A program made the position numbers and the translations under genes. The notes beneath the pieces were generated by a model. The model did not search any database. It was given only the letters and a program-made list of their open reading frames with translations, and was not told the origin of the DNA. A DNA stretch of 55,306 bases, taken from the NCBI GenBank assembly GCA_937926265.1, contig CALAZS010000281.1, forward strand, positions 1 through 55,306. Direction: 5' to 3'. The DNA comes from an uncultured Gammaproteobacteria bacterium (GTDB lineage Bacteria > Pseudomonadota > Gammaproteobacteria > Chromatiales > Chromatiaceae). This document shows positions 24,978 through 34,155 of the stretch, in pieces (position 1 is the first letter of the stretch; every line of letters begins with the position of its first letter).

Positions 24978-27602
24978 TTATTTCAAACTTTTTGAAACGA
25001 TTTCATAAACGTCTTTTGATATATCATCTGTACTGACAATTCTTTCGAGCTCTGCTTTCATCAAAGACTGGCGATCTTCATCATATCGATGCCATTTTGA
25101 CAACATGCGACTCATTCGTGATGCAATTTGCGGATTGATTTTATCCAGTTCAAGCACCGCATCTGCCAGCAACCTGTAACCATCTCCATTACTTTGATGA
25201 AAGCCAATCATATTGGCACTGCAAAAAGCACCAATCAAAGACCTGACCTTATTGGGATTGCTTATTGAGAATAATGGATGCTGTTTCAGTTCGATCACTC
25301 GATCAAGCGTATCAGTTCTTTTTGAAATAGCCTGGGCACTAAACCATTTATCCATCACCAGCAAGTCATGCTGCCAGTTTTTTTCGAAATCATCGATAAT
25401 CGTCTGGCGCTGTGAAAAATTACTGTCCGTAATCAGGCTAAAGGCAGCCATTACGTCTGTCATGTTCTCAGCCGCACCGTACTGATTGACACACAGTTGG
25501 CTCACTTCGTCGGTTTCCAGTACAGCCAGGTAAGACAGCACCCTGTTTTTTAATGAACGTCTGGCGATATCACTATGTTTGATACTGTAATCACCCTGCT
25601 CGCGGAGGCTTTCATAAACCATCATTAAATCTTCATGAAGTTCCGTGGCCAACTGTTTCTTTAAAAATTCACGGGCAGCATATATGCCATCGACATCAAC
25701 AACAGGCATTTGTTCGCCAAGATAGGATGCCGAAGGCAATGTCAGAATTTCACTGGTTAAAGCCCTGTCCTTGTCACGGTTAAGCAGCGCAGTCCTGAAA
25801 GCATCAATGTAGGCTTGAGGTACCTGCATCTGCTGACCGGAATTAAATGCCGAAATCATTTGCAGCAAGATGTTTTGAGTCAGGGTTTGGGCGGCATCCC
25901 AGCAGGCAAAACCATCTGAATCATTTGCCATTAAAAACAGCAGTTCCTCCTGACTGTAGTCATATTCAAGTTTGACCGGCGAGGTAAAACCTCTCAATAA
26001 AGATGGCACTGGCCTGGCGGCAATATTATTGAATTCGAAGCTCTGCTGTTTTTCGCAAAGTTCAAGCATGCCATCTTTCACAAGATCATTGCCATCCGAA
26101 TCAAGCAGGCCTATTTCAAAAGGAATATGGAATGCCGGCTTACCTGATTGCCCCGGCGTGTCGGGACAGTTCTGTGTGAATGTCATTTGATATTTTTTCT
26201 GCTCCGGATCATAGTCAGTTTTAACTGAAACTACAGGTGTGCCCGCATAATCGTACCAGTGCTTGAACTGGGTTAAGTCAATCCCTGAGACGTCTTCCAT
26301 GCAGCTGACAAAATTTTCCGTAGTAACTGCCATGCCATCATAACGTTCGAAATAAAGGTCTGTAGCTTTTCTGAACATTTCCGGGCCGAGCAGATTAGCC
26401 TGCATTCGAACAACTTCAGCACCTTTTTCGTAAACAGTAACCGTGTAAAAGTTATTGATCTCAATATAGGAATCAGGACGAACCGGATGAGCCATGGGAC
26501 TGGCATCTTCAGCAAACTGGTGAGAACGCAACAGTCGCACATCTTCTATACGTTTGACACTGGCATCACCCATATCCGCTGAAAAGCACTGATCTCTGTA
26601 GACCGTAAAACCTTCTTTCAGGGATAACTGAAACCAGTCACGACAGGTAATACGATTGCCCGTCCAGTTATGAAAATACTCATGGGCAATAACCGCTTCA
26701 ATTCCCTGAAAATCTGAATCTGTTGCCGTATCCTGTTTGGCCAAAACATACTTCGAATTGAATATATTCAGCCCCTTGTTTTCCATGGCCCCCATGTTGA
26801 AATCATTTACGGCAACGATATTGAAAACATCCAGATCATATTCACGTCCATAAATCTTTTCATCCCAACGCATCGCGTTGATCAATGATTTCATTGCATG
26901 ATCACATTTATCAATGTTTTCGTTTTCAACATAAATATTCAAGGCAACATCTTTACCGCCGGCAGTAGTGTATCGGTCAGAGACGACTTCAAGATCACCA
27001 GCCACCAGCGCAAACAGGTAGCTGGGTTTGGGAAAAGGATCAATCCATTCGGCATAATGACGTGATTCACCCGATCCATCCAGGATGCCAAAATCACCTG
27101 GATTGCCATTAGACAGTAACACTGGATACCTATCCCTGTTGGCAATAATCCGGGTTCTGAATTTGGCCATCACATCCGGCCGGTCTAGGAACCAGGTTAT
27201 TTTCCTGAAGCCCTCAGCCTCACACTGGCTGCAATACATTTTTCCTGACTGATACAGCCCTTCAAGTGCGGTGTTTTTTTCAGGATAAATACGACTGACA
27301 GTTTTCAGTTCAAACCGATCTGGTGCCTGCAAGAGAGTCAATCCTTCTGATTCGACCCGGTAACCCGACTCTGGAAGATCTTTGCCATTCAGTTGAATGG
27401 CAAGCAGCTCAAGTTCCTCCCCGTGCAAAAACAGTGACTTATTACTGCTACCAGATTCCGGGTTGGCGCGCATATAGAGGATTGATGTCACCAACGTACC
27501 TTGCTGTTGAAGGTCAAACTCAAGCTCAACCTCATCAATCAGATATTCAGGCGGCAGGTACTCTTTTAAGTAAATTGTTCCAGGTGAGGCATCTCTGGCC
27601 AT
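24978..27602 (-). CDS. pepN: Aminopeptidase N
   Basis: An 874-residue M1 family zinc aminopeptidase, close to the E. coli length (870). The GAMEN substrate-binding motif appears in FNMGAMENKGLNIFN near residue 262. The zinc site VIAHEYFHNW lies near 298, with the third ligand Glu in LKEGFTVYRD near 320. It trims N-terminal residues from peptides in the cytoplasm. It converges with the RND pump gene and has its own start region next to grxC, pointing the other way. Confidence 0.96.
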   Translation of the reverse strand: MARDASPGTIYLKEYLPPEYLIDEVELEFDLQQQGTLVTSILYMRANPESGSSNKSLFLHGEELELLAIQLNGKDLPESGYRVESEGLTLLQAPDRFELKTVSRIYPEKNTALEGLYQSGKMYCSQCEAEGFRKITWFLDRPDVMAKFRTRIIANRDRYPVLLSNGNPGDFGILDGSGESRHYAEWIDPFPKPSYLFALVAGDLEVVSDRYTTAGGKDVALNIYVENENIDKCDHAMKSLINAMRWDEKIYGREYDLDVFNIVAVNDFNMGAMENKGLNIFNSKYVLAKQDTATDSDFQGIEAVIAHEYFHNWTGNRITCRDWFQLSLKEGFTVYRDQCFSADMGDASVKRIEDVRLLRSHQFAEDASPMAHPVRPDSYIEINNFYTVTVYEKGAEVVRMQANLLGPEMFRKATDLYFERYDGMAVTTENFVSCMEDVSGIDLTQFKHWYDYAGTPVVSVKTDYDPEQKKYQMTFTQNCPDTPGQSGKPAFHIPFEIGLLDSDGNDLVKDGMLELCEKQQSFEFNNIAARPVPSLLRGFTSPVKLEYDYSQEELLFLMANDSDGFACWDAAQTLTQNILLQMISAFNSGQQMQVPQAYIDAFRTALLNRDKDRALTSEILTLPSASYLGEQMPVVDVDGIYAAREFLKKQLATELHEDLMMVYESLREQGDYSIKHSDIARRSLKNRVLSYLAVLETDEVSQLCVNQYGAAENMTDVMAAFSLITDSNFSQRQTIIDDFEKNWQHDLLVMDKWFSAQAISKRTDTLDRVIELKQHPLFSISNPNKVRSLIGAFCSANMIGFHQSNGDGYRLLADAVLELDKINPQIASRMSRMLSKWHRYDEDRQSLMKAELERIVSTDDISKDVYEIVSKSLK

Positions 27603-27748
27603 ATCAGCTCCAGTAAATAAAAGTTTTTAAGATTATCCAATATTAGGTTAAATCAAATAAACTCCAATATCGGACGGAAATTCTATTTTTGGCATGGCAT
27701 GGCCCAAAAACAGTTGGTAGGATATAGGCATTGTATAGGAGTTTAAAT

Positions 27749-28060
27749 ATGCCAAAAGTGGTCATGTACACAACATCTGTCTGCCCTTACTGCATTCGCG
27801 CTAAAAACCTGTTGCAGCGTAAAGGTGTCGATTTTGAGGAGCTCAATATCGAACGGGATCAGCAACTCATGATGGAATGCTTTACCAAAAGCCAGCGAAG
27901 AACCGTTCCACAGATTTTTATCGACGAATTCCATGTAGGTGGTTACGATGATATGGCTGAGATGGATACCATGGGTAAGCTGGATCCGTTACTCGGTATT
28001 TCCGCAGCTGATGACCTGCACAAGGGTAGCTTTGACGGTTCTGACGATACTGTTACCTGA
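27749..28060 (+). CDS. grxC: Glutaredoxin 3-type dithiol glutaredoxin
   Basis: A 103-residue glutaredoxin with the CPYC active site (TSVCPYCIRAKNLL) and the TVPQIFIDEFHVGG glutathione-binding loop. It reduces disulfides and mixed glutathione disulfides. The frame is open six codons upstream to 27731, but AGGAG sits seven bases before the ATG at 27749, which is preferred. The C-terminal 20 residues are longer and more acidic than in the E. coli protein. hslR begins six bases later. Confidence 0.93.
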   Translation: MPKVVMYTTSVCPYCIRAKNLLQRKGVDFEELNIERDQQLMMECFTKSQRRTVPQIFIDEFHVGGYDDMAEMDTMGKLDPLLGISAADDLHKGSFDGSDDTVT

Positions 28061-28065
28061 AGATT

Positions 28066-28446
28066 ATGCGCCTGGATAAATGGCTATGGGCAGCGCGATT
28101 TTTCAAAACCCGCCAATTGGCAGTTGAAGCAATTAATGGTGGCAAAGTTCATTTAAATGGACAGCGAAGCAAACCCGGTAAAAATGTCGATATCGGCAAT
28201 GAACTTCGCATTCACAAAGGTCCCTACGAATGGCAAATCACCATACTGGAACTTCCCGCCCAGCGCAGGCCCGCCAAAGAAGCTGTCTGTTTTTATCGTG
28301 AAACTGAAGAAAGCCGCTCTCAAAGAGAATCCTTACAGCTGCAGATCCAGTCGGAGAGAAATGCCATGCCGCTTATGACATCCGGCAAGCCAAGCAAGAA
28401 AGACCGACGATTGATTCATCGTTTCAAAAATATCAACCTGAAATAG
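28066..28446 (+). CDS. hslR: Ribosome-associated heat shock protein Hsp15 (S4 domain)
   Basis: A 126-residue S4-domain RNA-binding protein. The S4 domain at the N-terminus (MRLDKWLWAARFFKTRQLA, then INGGKVHLNG) is followed by a basic tail, as in Hsp15. Hsp15 binds free 50S subunits carrying a nascent chain and helps recycle them. The order grxC-hslR-unknown, with very short spacers, suggests one transcript. Confidence 0.9.
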   Translation: MRLDKWLWAARFFKTRQLAVEAINGGKVHLNGQRSKPGKNVDIGNELRIHKGPYEWQITILELPAQRRPAKEAVCFYRETEESRSQRESLQLQIQSERNAMPLMTSGKPSKKDRRLIHRFKNINLK

Positions 28447-28459
28447 GCATTGAAATAAA

Positions 28460-28930
28460 ATGGATCAGGATGCCTTCAGAACAACATATAAACAGGTCAA
28501 TGAGCGTTTCTGCGCGTTTGAAAAAAGCATTCTCACCAACCAATGCAACTGCTCTCAGGCTGAAAAATTCTGCATCGCTGAAAGGGAAGGTGTTCACTGC
28601 AAAATTGATGATGGCCAGGCCAGGTGCCTGGACATACTTCAAAACCTAAGAGAACAGTCCCGCTTTGCACTGCATAGCAGCAACGAATCGCAGAAAATTC
28701 TGCCGCATGGCAAAGCCATTCGTATTCAGGTTGGTGGTATGCGGGGCATTTATCACGCTTTGTTTCCGGACAGGGAAATTCCTCAAACCGTCTCTGACAT
28801 TGATGACATTTTACTAAAAGCACTGCAACAATATGGCGATTTCAGGCAACTGCCTTATTCACTGGTGATGCAGCAAATCGCTGCCTACCAGGTAAAAAAG
28901 CGCGCCAGGCGCCCCAAAAAGAAAACCTGA
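28460..28930 (+). CDS. Uncharacterised cysteine-containing protein, 156 aa
   Basis: No recognised family. The N-terminal half has five cysteines, in NQCNCSQAEKFCIA, GVHCKI and ARCLDI (about residues 28-60), which could hold a metal or an Fe-S cluster. The C-terminal half is helical and ends in a very basic tail (KKRARRPKKKT), suggesting nucleic-acid or ribosome binding. It starts 13 bases after hslR, and linkage to that ribosome-binding protein fits such a role, but there is no direct evidence. Confidence 0.72.
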   Translation: MDQDAFRTTYKQVNERFCAFEKSILTNQCNCSQAEKFCIAEREGVHCKIDDGQARCLDILQNLREQSRFALHSSNESQKILPHGKAIRIQVGGMRGIYHALFPDREIPQTVSDIDDILLKALQQYGDFRQLPYSLVMQQIAAYQVKKRARRPKKKT

Positions 28931-29025
28931 ACAAGGAGAAACCTGGAAAAAATAACCACTTCAGATCGTCACATCAGGATAAGCGTTAAGCATTATAATT
29001 TTTTTAAAAATGAGGCAGGCAATTT

Positions 29026-29472
29026 ATGAAACTTCTGGACTGCACCACCAGCACGGGCTTTATCACCGAGGATATGACTGTTAAACAGGCATTTGCCGAA
29101 TGCGTAAAATACAACACGCCCGGGTTACCTTATGTGGACAAAGACCAGAAAATCATCGGTCGCTTCTCAATCAGGAACACTTTTTATGCTACCAGTATCC
29201 CGGCAGACCTTATCAAGCATGCTCACCTGCTGGGAAATGATATTGAACACCTTGATATACCAGAACAGAATGTCTCCGAATACCTGAACAAACCAGCTAA
29301 TGAGTTTCTTATCAACCAGATACTGCATCTGAATCCTGACTCACAAATCGTAAAAGCCCTGGCCCTGATGGAACAGTTCAACACTTCCTACCTGTTTGTC
29401 GTCGATGATAATGACCAGTATCTTGGTGTTGTCACACACCTAAGCATTACCAATCTGTTATTGAAGATTTGA
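29026..29472 (+). CDS. Two-CBS-domain protein
   Basis: A 148-residue stand-alone CBS pair, the first around residues 8-55 (MTVKQAFAECVKYNTPGLPYVD) and the second around 88-148 (SQIVKALALMEQFNTSYLFVVD). CBS pairs bind adenine nucleotides and regulate linked transporters or enzymes. GAGGCAGG precedes the ATG. Its stop codon overlaps or abuts the start of the permease gene, so it is very likely the regulatory partner of that transporter. Confidence 0.87.
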   Translation: MKLLDCTTSTGFITEDMTVKQAFAECVKYNTPGLPYVDKDQKIIGRFSIRNTFYATSIPADLIKHAHLLGNDIEHLDIPEQNVSEYLNKPANEFLINQILHLNPDSQIVKALALMEQFNTSYLFVVDDNDQYLGVVTHLSITNLLLKI

Positions 29473-30794
29473 GTAAGACAATCATGACTTTTACTCAACC
29501 CATGTTGATATCAACCGTTATCCTGTTAGGTGCCTACGTGTTGATTTTCACTGAAAAGATTCATCGCACCAGCGCTGCCATTATTGGCGCGGTCAGCATG
29601 GTAGGCATAGGCATGATTTTCGATTTTTATTCTCAGGAAGAAGCATTGCAATCTATAGATGCCAATACCATTTTTCTATTGGCGGCAATGATGATGGTTG
29701 TTGCAATGCTAAGAAACACCGGTGCTTTTGAATACATGGCCATTGTTTTGAGCCGCATATCGCGTTCAAAACCCAAATTACTGCTGATTTATCTTTGTGC
29801 AGCAGTTAGTTTGATTTCGATGATTCTCGATAATGTAACCACGGTTATTGTGTTTGCACCTTTAACTATCCTGATAACCCGCCTGATGCAACTTAACCCG
29901 GTACCCTACCTTGTTGGAGAAGCCATGCTTTCCAATGTTGGCGGTATTGCCACCCTGGTTGGTGACCCGCCCAATATCATGATCGGTAGTGCGGCAAACA
30001 TAGACTTCTCAACTTTTCTGGTACACATGGCCCCGCCTGTTATCGTGGTCTGGATTTTTACGATCACTTTCCTGTTGTTTGCTTTTAGAAAAGAGCTTGC
30101 CGTTGAAATTGATGATAAAAAAACCAGCAAACTGGACACACGGCATGCGATAAAAGACCCGGCACTGCTTATCAAAACCATGGTCTCTCTAGCCGTTATC
30201 ATTGTTCTGTTTTTCATTCATCACCATATGCATTTGTATCCATCTTTTGCCGCCATTATCGGGCTGGCCCTGGCTATGGCCCTGATGCAGCCCAAGCCTG
30301 AAAAACTATTCGGTGAAGTAAACTGGTCTGTCCTGGTTTTTTTTGCAGGATTATTTGTGATCGTTGGCGGAGTAGAAGCATCCGGCTTACTCAGCATGCT
30401 GGGTGAAGAGCTTGCCCATGTTGCCAAACAACCGGACATGCTGCTGTTGACTTGCCTGCTAATCATGTGGGTTGCTGCAATGCTGAGTGCATTTGTGGAC
30501 AACATCCCTTTTACGGTAACCATGATCCCGATTATTCTCGGGCTTGAATCTGCTGGTGTGCCTGTTACTCCGTTATGGTGGGCTCTTGCGCTGGGTGTAG
30601 GCCTGGGAGGAAACGGCACCCATATTGGGGCAACAGCAAATATCATTGTTATGTCAGAACTGGAAAAAAGTGGTATTCAAAACGCAAGACTGACACCAAT
30701 GGATTGGTTGAAAAAAGGTTTACCAACAACATTTATTGGCCTGGTGGTCAGCAGTATTATTTTCAGCCTCTTTTTTGATTATTTTCTGGTTTGA
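29469..30794 (+). CDS. ArsB/NhaD-type ion transporter
   Basis: A 441-residue inner-membrane permease of the ion transporter superfamily, with about 11-12 helices. Paired motifs typical of the family are GGIATLVGDPPNIMIG (near 156) and GGNGTHIGATANIIVMSE (near 378). Members include Na+/H+ antiporter NhaD, arsenite and dicarboxylate carriers; the substrate cannot be fixed. The first codon is either TTG at 29469, overlapping the CBS stop, or ATG at 29484. The gene ends in a 15-bp tandem repeat that includes its stop codon. Confidence 0.87.
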   Translation: MSKTIMTFTQPMLISTVILLGAYVLIFTEKIHRTSAAIIGAVSMVGIGMIFDFYSQEEALQSIDANTIFLLAAMMMVVAMLRNTGAFEYMAIVLSRISRSKPKLLLIYLCAAVSLISMILDNVTTVIVFAPLTILITRLMQLNPVPYLVGEAMLSNVGGIATLVGDPPNIMIGSAANIDFSTFLVHMAPPVIVVWIFTITFLLFAFRKELAVEIDDKKTSKLDTRHAIKDPALLIKTMVSLAVIIVLFFIHHHMHLYPSFAAIIGLALAMALMQPKPEKLFGEVNWSVLVFFAGLFVIVGGVEASGLLSMLGEELAHVAKQPDMLLLTCLLIMWVAAMLSAFVDNIPFTVTMIPIILGLESAGVPVTPLWWALALGVGLGGNGTHIGATANIIVMSELEKSGIQNARLTPMDWLKKGLPTTFIGLVVSSIIFSLFFDYFLV

Positions 30795-30817
30795 TATCTT
30801 TTGGCTTGATATCTTAT
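30788..30817. repeat. Two 15-bp tandem repeats across the permease stop codon
   Basis: Units 30788-30802 and 30803-30817 differ at two of 15 positions (GGTTTGATATCTTTT type). The first contains the TGA stop (30792-30794). A decayed third unit may follow to 30832. It is the same kind of arrangement as at the dapA and cysG ends. Confidence 0.7.
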
Positions 30818-30838
30818 GGTCCTGATTTATATAGACCA

Positions 30839-31819
30839 TCAGGACTCATGATACAACTGTTCCACAGGGAAGTTTTTAGCCTCTAACAATTGTTTGAACG
30901 GCAGAAACAAGTTATCAGGCAACACGCTGTATATTTCATAGTCATCTTCAGTTGTAACCTGTAAGGCCAGCACCTCTAAAACACTTGATATCGCGTCAAC
31001 GGTTTCGTCATCAACCAGCAGGTTCACGAAATTAAAATGATCAAGAACATCTTCCCAGGCACGGCAGTAATTCAAATGATAATGATTAACCTGATGACTG
31101 GAAAACCAGAATAATTGTATATCCCTTTCCTCATCAACCGATATCGCATGATCAATCATGCTTTGTACCTGGGCGAAACGGGTTTCCCAGGCCAAAAACA
31201 CCAGTTTTTTATTTGACTCTTCATTAAGCGTAAGCCGACCGGACGGTCCTTTAACCGTTATTTTGCTGTTTTTCTTAATATCTCCGTTAAAAAGCAACTG
31301 GGAAAAAACAGAATCTCCTTCAGCTATATGAAAACGCAAATTCATACCATCACACGGACAACTGGCAATACCAGCTTCATAATGGTTACCGGATATATCC
31401 AGCATTACCTTCTGCCCAGCCAGAAAATCCAATACCTTGCTGCGGGGTGTGCGCAAATGCATTTCAATGACCGACGCAGAAAATGGCTTAACACTGGAAA
31501 CTTTCGCCTCAATTTCCTGGAAAGGGATTTCCCTGGCATCTTTTTGCTCTGGCATTTCAAGAACAAGATCGGAACCAGGCTGGCAGCAACAGGTTAAAAA
31601 GTATTGTTCTTCTTTTTGTTGATCGGTAAGGCGGAAATCATGATGACGGCAATTTGCAATTTTACCTTGCAGTAATTTTGCAGTGCATTCACCACAGGTA
31701 CCATTCATGCAGTAGTGAGCCAGGTTGAGACCGGACCGTAATCCGGCACGCAGGATTGTCTCTTTACCCTCCAGTTCAAACTCATGACCTGAAGGATCCA
31801 GCTTGATTTTATAAGTCAT
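30839..31819 (-). CDS. Ferredoxin-containing flavin oxidoreductase
   Basis: A 326-residue reductase. The N-terminal plant-type [2Fe-2S] domain (1-90) has ligands in HYCMNGTCGECTAK and a later Cys in YFLTCCCQPG. An FAD/NAD(P)-type reductase part follows (about 100-315). The FAD-binding RxYS motif seen in classical members is not obvious, and the nucleotide domain (KLVFLAWETRFAQVQ) is divergent. The electron partner is therefore uncertain. It is the last gene of the minus-strand run that starts with dsrA, after dsrS and the HTH protein, and may serve sulfur oxidation. Confidence 0.82.
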   Translation of the reverse strand: MTYKIKLDPSGHEFELEGKETILRAGLRSGLNLAHYCMNGTCGECTAKLLQGKIANCRHHDFRLTDQQKEEQYFLTCCCQPGSDLVLEMPEQKDAREIPFQEIEAKVSSVKPFSASVIEMHLRTPRSKVLDFLAGQKVMLDISGNHYEAGIASCPCDGMNLRFHIAEGDSVFSQLLFNGDIKKNSKITVKGPSGRLTLNEESNKKLVFLAWETRFAQVQSMIDHAISVDEERDIQLFWFSSHQVNHYHLNYCRAWEDVLDHFNFVNLLVDDETVDAISSVLEVLALQVTTEDDYEIYSVLPDNLFLPFKQLLEAKNFPVEQLYHES

Positions 31820-31867
31820 AGATAACTTACGTGATTACAGAAACCTGCTATTTTTTGAAATTAAAAA

Positions 31868-32305
31868 CTATTTTTCGCGTAACTTGCACTGACTGTAAAA
31901 CCAGCCAATCAAGGACCCCAGAAGTACAGCCTGTTTCTTGTCACATTTGTTCTGGAATTCTGCGAGCCGGTCTTTCATTTCACCAACCAGTGATTCGTAT
32001 GAATTGACCTGCTCCCGGGTTTCTTTCAGAGCTGCTCTCAGGCGCTGAACTTCACTGGCAAGGTGATCGGCGTCGGGAAGGGTATCATTGACGTACTTGT
32101 TAATCGCATCTGCCTGGATATTTTTGACTTTTTCAAGCATGCCGGATTTATCAGTGTTGATCTCCGGGAATACCTTCATCAGTTCTGACTGGCGAATTGA
32201 GCCTTCAAAAACTGAAATTTTCCCCAGCTGAATGTAACCCTGTAGTACTTTTCTGGGTACGCCAACCATACGTGCTGCCTGTGAAAGGCTAAGGAGATGA
32301 TCCAT
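31868..32305 (-). CDS. HTH and coiled-coil protein, 145 aa
   Basis: The N-terminus is a MerR/excisionase-like helix-turn-helix (LLSLSQAARMVGVPRKVLQGYI). A wing-like segment follows, then a long coiled coil (about residues 80-125, LASEVQRLRAALKETREQ) and a short hydrophobic tail with one cysteine (LLGSLIGWFYSQC). Met at 32305 is the better start, since the HTH begins there; the frame is open to 32323. It lies between dsrS and the ferredoxin reductase on the same strand. It could be a local DNA-binding regulator of the dsr genes, but this is inference. Confidence 0.75.
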   Translation of the reverse strand: MDHLLSLSQAARMVGVPRKVLQGYIQLGKISVFEGSIRQSELMKVFPEINTDKSGMLEKVKNIQADAINKYVNDTLPDADHLASEVQRLRAALKETREQVNSYESLVGEMKDRLAEFQNKCDKKQAVLLGSLIGWFYSQCKLREK

Positions 32306-32378
32306 GAGATACCTTTTTAACAAGATTTACATTTCAGTATAGACGCTTAATCGAAACTGAAAAGCCCTGCAAATATGG

Positions 32379-33491
32379 TTAGTTCCCTTTAAGAGCCTTA
32401 ATTTCAGCCAGTAACGGCGTAAAAACCGGCTCAAGCTTCTTTCTCATCAGACTGCCAATAGCAGTGGTGTCATGAAAAACAGGCCTTAAAACACCATAGC
32501 CCATTCCCGACATGACACGCATCGCCCTGACAAAATCTTTCAGATGCGGTAATTCTTCAATGATCTCAAAAGCCTCGGTATCAGAGATAACAAACTGTTC
32601 TGCTTCGTTCTGTAATTCCGCCAGTGTCTGATCAGGATCACCTTGCGGCCTCAGGTCAGCAAGATAAAACCTGACCGCATCCAGCGCTTCATTAACCACT
32701 TCCTGGTTGGAAGGTTTTTTCATGATGATAAGCAGCGCGTCCCAAAATGCCTGGCCTTTTTCCGATAACAGTTTTTTAACCAGTCCAGCCAGTGGATTTC
32801 CCTGCTCCAGCAGCTTGTCGAGAGGTTCCGCAGAGCGCTCCAAGTCTGGATGGGGCTGCGCCTGAATAGGCAAGTCGTCTGGAATGGTTAGAATAAAACC
32901 GACATGGTAAGCACCTTTTCTGATGCCTTTTTTCCAGAGATCTTCGCGGGTAGATAAATCAGTCAGTCCCGGCTGCAATACCCTTTGCACGGTCTTGATC
33001 ATGATTTCGGGTTCGGTTTCGAAAGGTAAATGTTCAATCAGATAGTTGGCAAGAACTTTACCCATTTCGCCGTTAACCACGGCTTCATTCTGAAGTAAAC
33101 GGCGAGCATTCTCAGCATCTTCCATAGCCCACCAGGCCCGCCTGGCCAGTTCATCTGTGATACCACTGGCACACACTGCTGCCACAACCGCTTCCGGTTC
33201 ACCCAGCATTAACAATTGCTCAAGGCTGTCGTCACGCATTTGCCCCATACGTGTCCAGCGCTGAATAAACACCGGGTAACCACCGGGAGAACCTGAAATA
33301 TGGCTGGAAAGGACTTCCTTGACCTTCTTAATATATTGGTCATCGCGGCAATCGGGATTCAGTTTGACCTGGGCTTCGCCGGTTTCAGTCAAACCATACA
33401 GGGTCATTGACGATTCGTGGATCTTGATCGCCAATGGCTTGTTGGCCAGAAGGACATTAATCCTTAATGAGTCTTCACTTGATAAATTCAT
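32379..33491 (-). CDS. dsrS: DsrS, cytoplasmic protein of the dsr cluster
   Basis: A soluble protein of about 370 residues at the position and near the length of DsrS in A. vinosum. That protein is cytoplasmic and was reported to affect expression of other dsr genes after transcription. No catalytic motif is visible; it is helical and acidic with no membrane segment. The frame extends to a TTG at 33524, but the ATG at 33491 looks better. A structured repeat element separates it from dsrR. The call rests mostly on position and length. Confidence 0.82.
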   Translation of the reverse strand: MNLSSEDSLRINVLLANKPLAIKIHESSMTLYGLTETGEAQVKLNPDCRDDQYIKKVKEVLSSHISGSPGGYPVFIQRWTRMGQMRDDSLEQLLMLGEPEAVVAAVCASGITDELARRAWWAMEDAENARRLLQNEAVVNGEMGKVLANYLIEHLPFETEPEIMIKTVQRVLQPGLTDLSTREDLWKKGIRKGAYHVGFILTIPDDLPIQAQPHPDLERSAEPLDKLLEQGNPLAGLVKKLLSEKGQAFWDALLIIMKKPSNQEVVNEALDAVRFYLADLRPQGDPDQTLAELQNEAEQFVISDTEAFEIIEELPHLKDFVRAMRVMSGMGYGVLRPVFHDTTAIGSLMRKKLEPVFTPLLAEIKALKGN

Positions 33492-33819
33492 CTTTTTATC
33501 GTTTGTTTCATCAAAACTTTGCAATCACTCAGAAAAATTTTTTGAAGACGTCGTCAACCCCTCCACATCAACCTCTCCCTGGCTACTTGGACGCAGTTTC
33601 CCTGCTGCGTACATTTCAAAAAGCTTTACCTGAGTAACTGCATTTGCATACCCTGTTCATGGGAAAATGCTTTGGGTAATTGCTTGTGGATGTTTTTCCA
33701 GAAGTGTTATGTCGCATGGATGCGACATCCAAGCCTACAGGGAAGTATTTACGGCGTCTTCTGGAAAAATATCAGAAGCAATTTAATCATGCACAGCAAA
33801 GGAAAAAATATTAACCGTC
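33492..33819. other. Gene-free spacer between dsrR and dsrS
   Basis: About 330 bases without a credible gene. The main content is a 106-base inverted-repeat element (33678-33783), listed separately. The part next to dsrS (33525-33660) shows only short runs and no clear promoter. Spacers elsewhere in the dsr cluster are mostly below 100 bases, so this one has been enlarged, probably by the element. Confidence 0.6.
33678..33783 (+). repeat. Core-and-arms palindromic element, copy 1 (between dsrR and dsrS)
   Basis: The outer arms at 33678-33704 and 33758-33783 are near-perfect inverted repeats, including TTTTTCCAGAAG and CTTCTGGAAAAA. The 53-base core (33705-33757) begins TGT, contains a perfect hairpin GTCGCAT-GG-ATGCGAC (33711-33726), and ends with a block beginning AAGCCTACAGGGA and finishing TTTACGGCGT. 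The same core layout occurs at 53545-53636 (inverted) and 53715-53805, with different arm sequences. Confidence 0.85.
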
Positions 33820-34134
33820 TCAGGAGGCAGGAGGAGTGTAATTGGCATCATCAGGATTCATAAAAATGAATTGCGGCTCACCACCCTCTTCAAGCACAAC
33901 ATAATCCATCACGGCATTATCAAGTAAAGGAACATATTCCGGCGCAATCACCACATCAACACCTTCAGATTTGAAACGAATATCATCCTCTGAAGGTGAA
34001 TCAAATCCCATTAAGTAATCGATGGAGCCATCAGGCTTCTTTTGAGCCGCCAACCTAAGTGACATCTCTTCAGTTCCACTTTGCTGCGCCGCAACCCTAA
34101 CCTGCTCAGCCGCTGTATCAGTTATTTTAAACAT
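33820..34134 (-). CDS. dsrR: DsrR, IscA-like protein without cysteines
   Basis: A 104-residue A-type carrier homologue (FKITDTAAEQVRVAAQQ at the start, MGFDSPSEDDIRF in the middle). It lacks the three cysteines that bind Fe-S clusters in IscA and contains no cysteine at all. This is the known hallmark of DsrR, reported in A. vinosum to act after transcription on dsr gene expression. It follows dsrN by 21 bases. Confidence 0.94.
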   Translation of the reverse strand: MFKITDTAAEQVRVAAQQSGTEEMSLRLAAQKKPDGSIDYLMGFDSPSEDDIRFKSEGVDVVIAPEYVPLLDNAVMDYVVLEEGGEPQFIFMNPDDANYTPPAS

Positions 34135-34155
34135 GTATAAACACCTCGAATGATC

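Noticed and set aside
30819..30845. Terminator between the ArsB/NhaD-type permease and the ferredoxin reductase
   Set aside because: GTCCTGAT/ATCAGGAC form a perfect stem, but there is no T tract on either strand and it overlaps the reductase stop codon.
33678..33783. Integron attC site
   Set aside because: The conserved part is a long internal core, with no R'/R'' box pattern and no integrase or gene cassette nearby.
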